This document shows positions 63,289 through 64,000 of a stretch of DNA of 64,000 nucleotides, one piece after another. The DNA lies in contig NZ_CTEI01000002.1 of assembly GCF_001368815.1 (NCBI RefSeq), positions 620,001 to 684,000 of the forward strand. The letters run 5' to 3'. A program made the translations under genes and the position numbers. The stretch is from Paraliobacillus sp. PM-2. Lineage in GTDB: Bacteria; Bacillota; Bacilli; Bacillales; Amphibacillaceae. A model generated the notes under the pieces. That model was not told the origin of the DNA, did not search any database, and saw only the letters and a program-made list of their open reading frames with translations. Each line of letters opens with the position of its first letter. The first letter of the stretch is position 1.

Positions 63289-64000
63289 TAGAAATCTGTT
63301 TGATAACTATATAAAAAAGGTAAAAGCAGATCGACGTCATACAAGATATATGCAACTACTTCTCTTCCTTTCATTTTTTTCTCTTTGGGAGCTTTCTAGT
63401 CAATTAAATTGGATTGACCCGTTAATTTTTAGTTCACCATCAAAAATATTTTTATTATTATATGAAAATACAATTAATGGAAATCTATGGTATCATATGC
63501 GTGTTACCGTATTAGAGACAATTGCTGGGTTCTTTATTGGAACAATCGGTGGGATTATTATTGCGTTTTTACTATGGAATTCACGTAAGCTTTATGATGT
63601 GCTTGATCCCTATTTAGTTGTTTTAAATGCTTTGCCAAAAGTCGCTTTAGGACCAATTATTATTGTTGCTCTGGGACCTGGTTATTTTTCTATTATCATG
63701 ATGGGTGCGATTATTTCCATTATTGTTACCAGTTTGGTTGTTTATAGTGCTTTTAGAGAAGTGGATGCAAATTATACAAAAGTTTTGCAGAGTTTTGGTG
63801 CAACGAAATGGCAATGTTTCAAAGAAGCCGTGTTCCCTGCCTCACTCCCTTCTATTATTTCTACGTTTAAAGTAAATGTTGGATTATCTTGGGTAGGGGT
63901 TATTGTAGGAGAATTCTTAGTAGCAGCCAAGGGATTAGGTTATTTAATTGTTTATGGCTTTCAAGTATTTAACTTTACCCTTGTATTATATAGCTTATTA
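63266..64000 (+). CDS. ytlD: ABC transporter permease (YtlD-like), cut off by window edge
   Basis: The frame begins at a TTG (63266) with GGGAGGAG just upstream and runs without a stop to the window end (245 codons). It has a hydrophilic basic N-terminus, then several membrane spans ([69 protein letters not shown]), and the EAA-type cytoplasmic loop [19 protein letters not shown] that contacts the ATPase. This is the BPD_transp_1 permease class used by SsuC/TauC-like importers. It starts 23 bases before ytlC ends. The C-terminus is missing because the window stops. Confidence 0.88.
   Translation, partial: MKRNQLSDRNLFDNYIKKVKADRRHTRYMQLLLFLSFFSLWELSSQLNWIDPLIFSSPSKIFLLLYENTINGNLWYHMRVTVLETIAGFFIGTIGGIIIAFLLWNSRKLYDVLDPYLVVLNALPKVALGPIIIVALGPGYFSIIMMGAIISIIVTSLVVYSAFREVDANYTKVLQSFGATKWQCFKEAVFPASLPSIISTFKVNVGLSWVGVIVGEFLVAAKGLGYLIVYGFQVFNFTLVLYSLL

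Overview
The window is a low-GC, Gram-positive chromosome segment with strong AGGAGG-type ribosome binding sites, sigma-A promoters, T-box leaders and Bacillus-type gene order. Most genes have a recognisable counterpart in the B. subtilis ytsP-rpsD-tyrS, ccpA-aroA-ytxGH-murC-sftA-ytpPQR, ytoP-trmB-ytmP, ytgP-ytfP and leuS-ytqAB-asnB-metK-ytl regions. The host is therefore a member of Bacillaceae. The Na+-type MotPS pair and the overall gene mix would suit a halotolerant genus such as Gracilibacillus or Oceanobacillus, but the genus is only a guess.

Layout. 1-5.9 kb: end of a membrane protein gene, ezrA, ytsP (free Met-R-sulfoxide reductase), a GAF-GGDEF diguanylate cyclase, and rpsD with its promoter and autoregulatory leader. 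5.9-16.1 kb: an accessory block between rpsD and tyrS, holding a degenerate ISL3-family element with a GC-rich palindromic repeat, a LacI regulator, a DcuC-family carrier, a nucleoside hydrolase and a ribokinase (a probable nucleoside-salvage operon with tandem operators and a cre site), an SDR oxidoreductase, PerR-boxed ahpCF and a phosphofructokinase. 16.2-31.1 kb: T-box-controlled tyrS, a class A PBP with a fibronectin-like tail, motPS, ccpA, aroA, a large FtsA-like protein with C-terminal repeats, ytxGH behind a sigma-B promoter, murC and a nicotinate phosphoribosyltransferase.

31.2-48.1 kb: sftA, ytpRQP, an EIIC-like membrane protein, a lipoprotein, a DUF84 NTPase, peptidase ytoP, ytzB, trmB, ytzH, ytmP, a NERD protein, the 2'-5' RNA ligase-like thpR, a K+ channel, ytzE, an RsuA-type pseudouridine synthase, murJ and ytfP. 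48.1-51.2 kb: a decayed region with a perfect 42-nt palindrome, an IS1595-type transposase remnant, two small membrane proteins, and an rRNA locus in which the 5' end of 16S is joined directly to the 3' end of 23S ahead of an intact 5S. 51.4-64 kb: T-box-controlled leuS, ytzC, ytqAB, the terpene synthase gene ytpB, asnB, metK, a DCC-family protein and a YtlACD-type ABC importer that runs off the window.

The most notable items are the chimeric rRNA locus (true deletion or assembly collapse), the nucleoside hydrolase/ribokinase/DcuC operon with its operator pair, and the repeat-bearing FtsA-like protein. I found no CRISPR array, tRNA, prophage or recognisable defence system.
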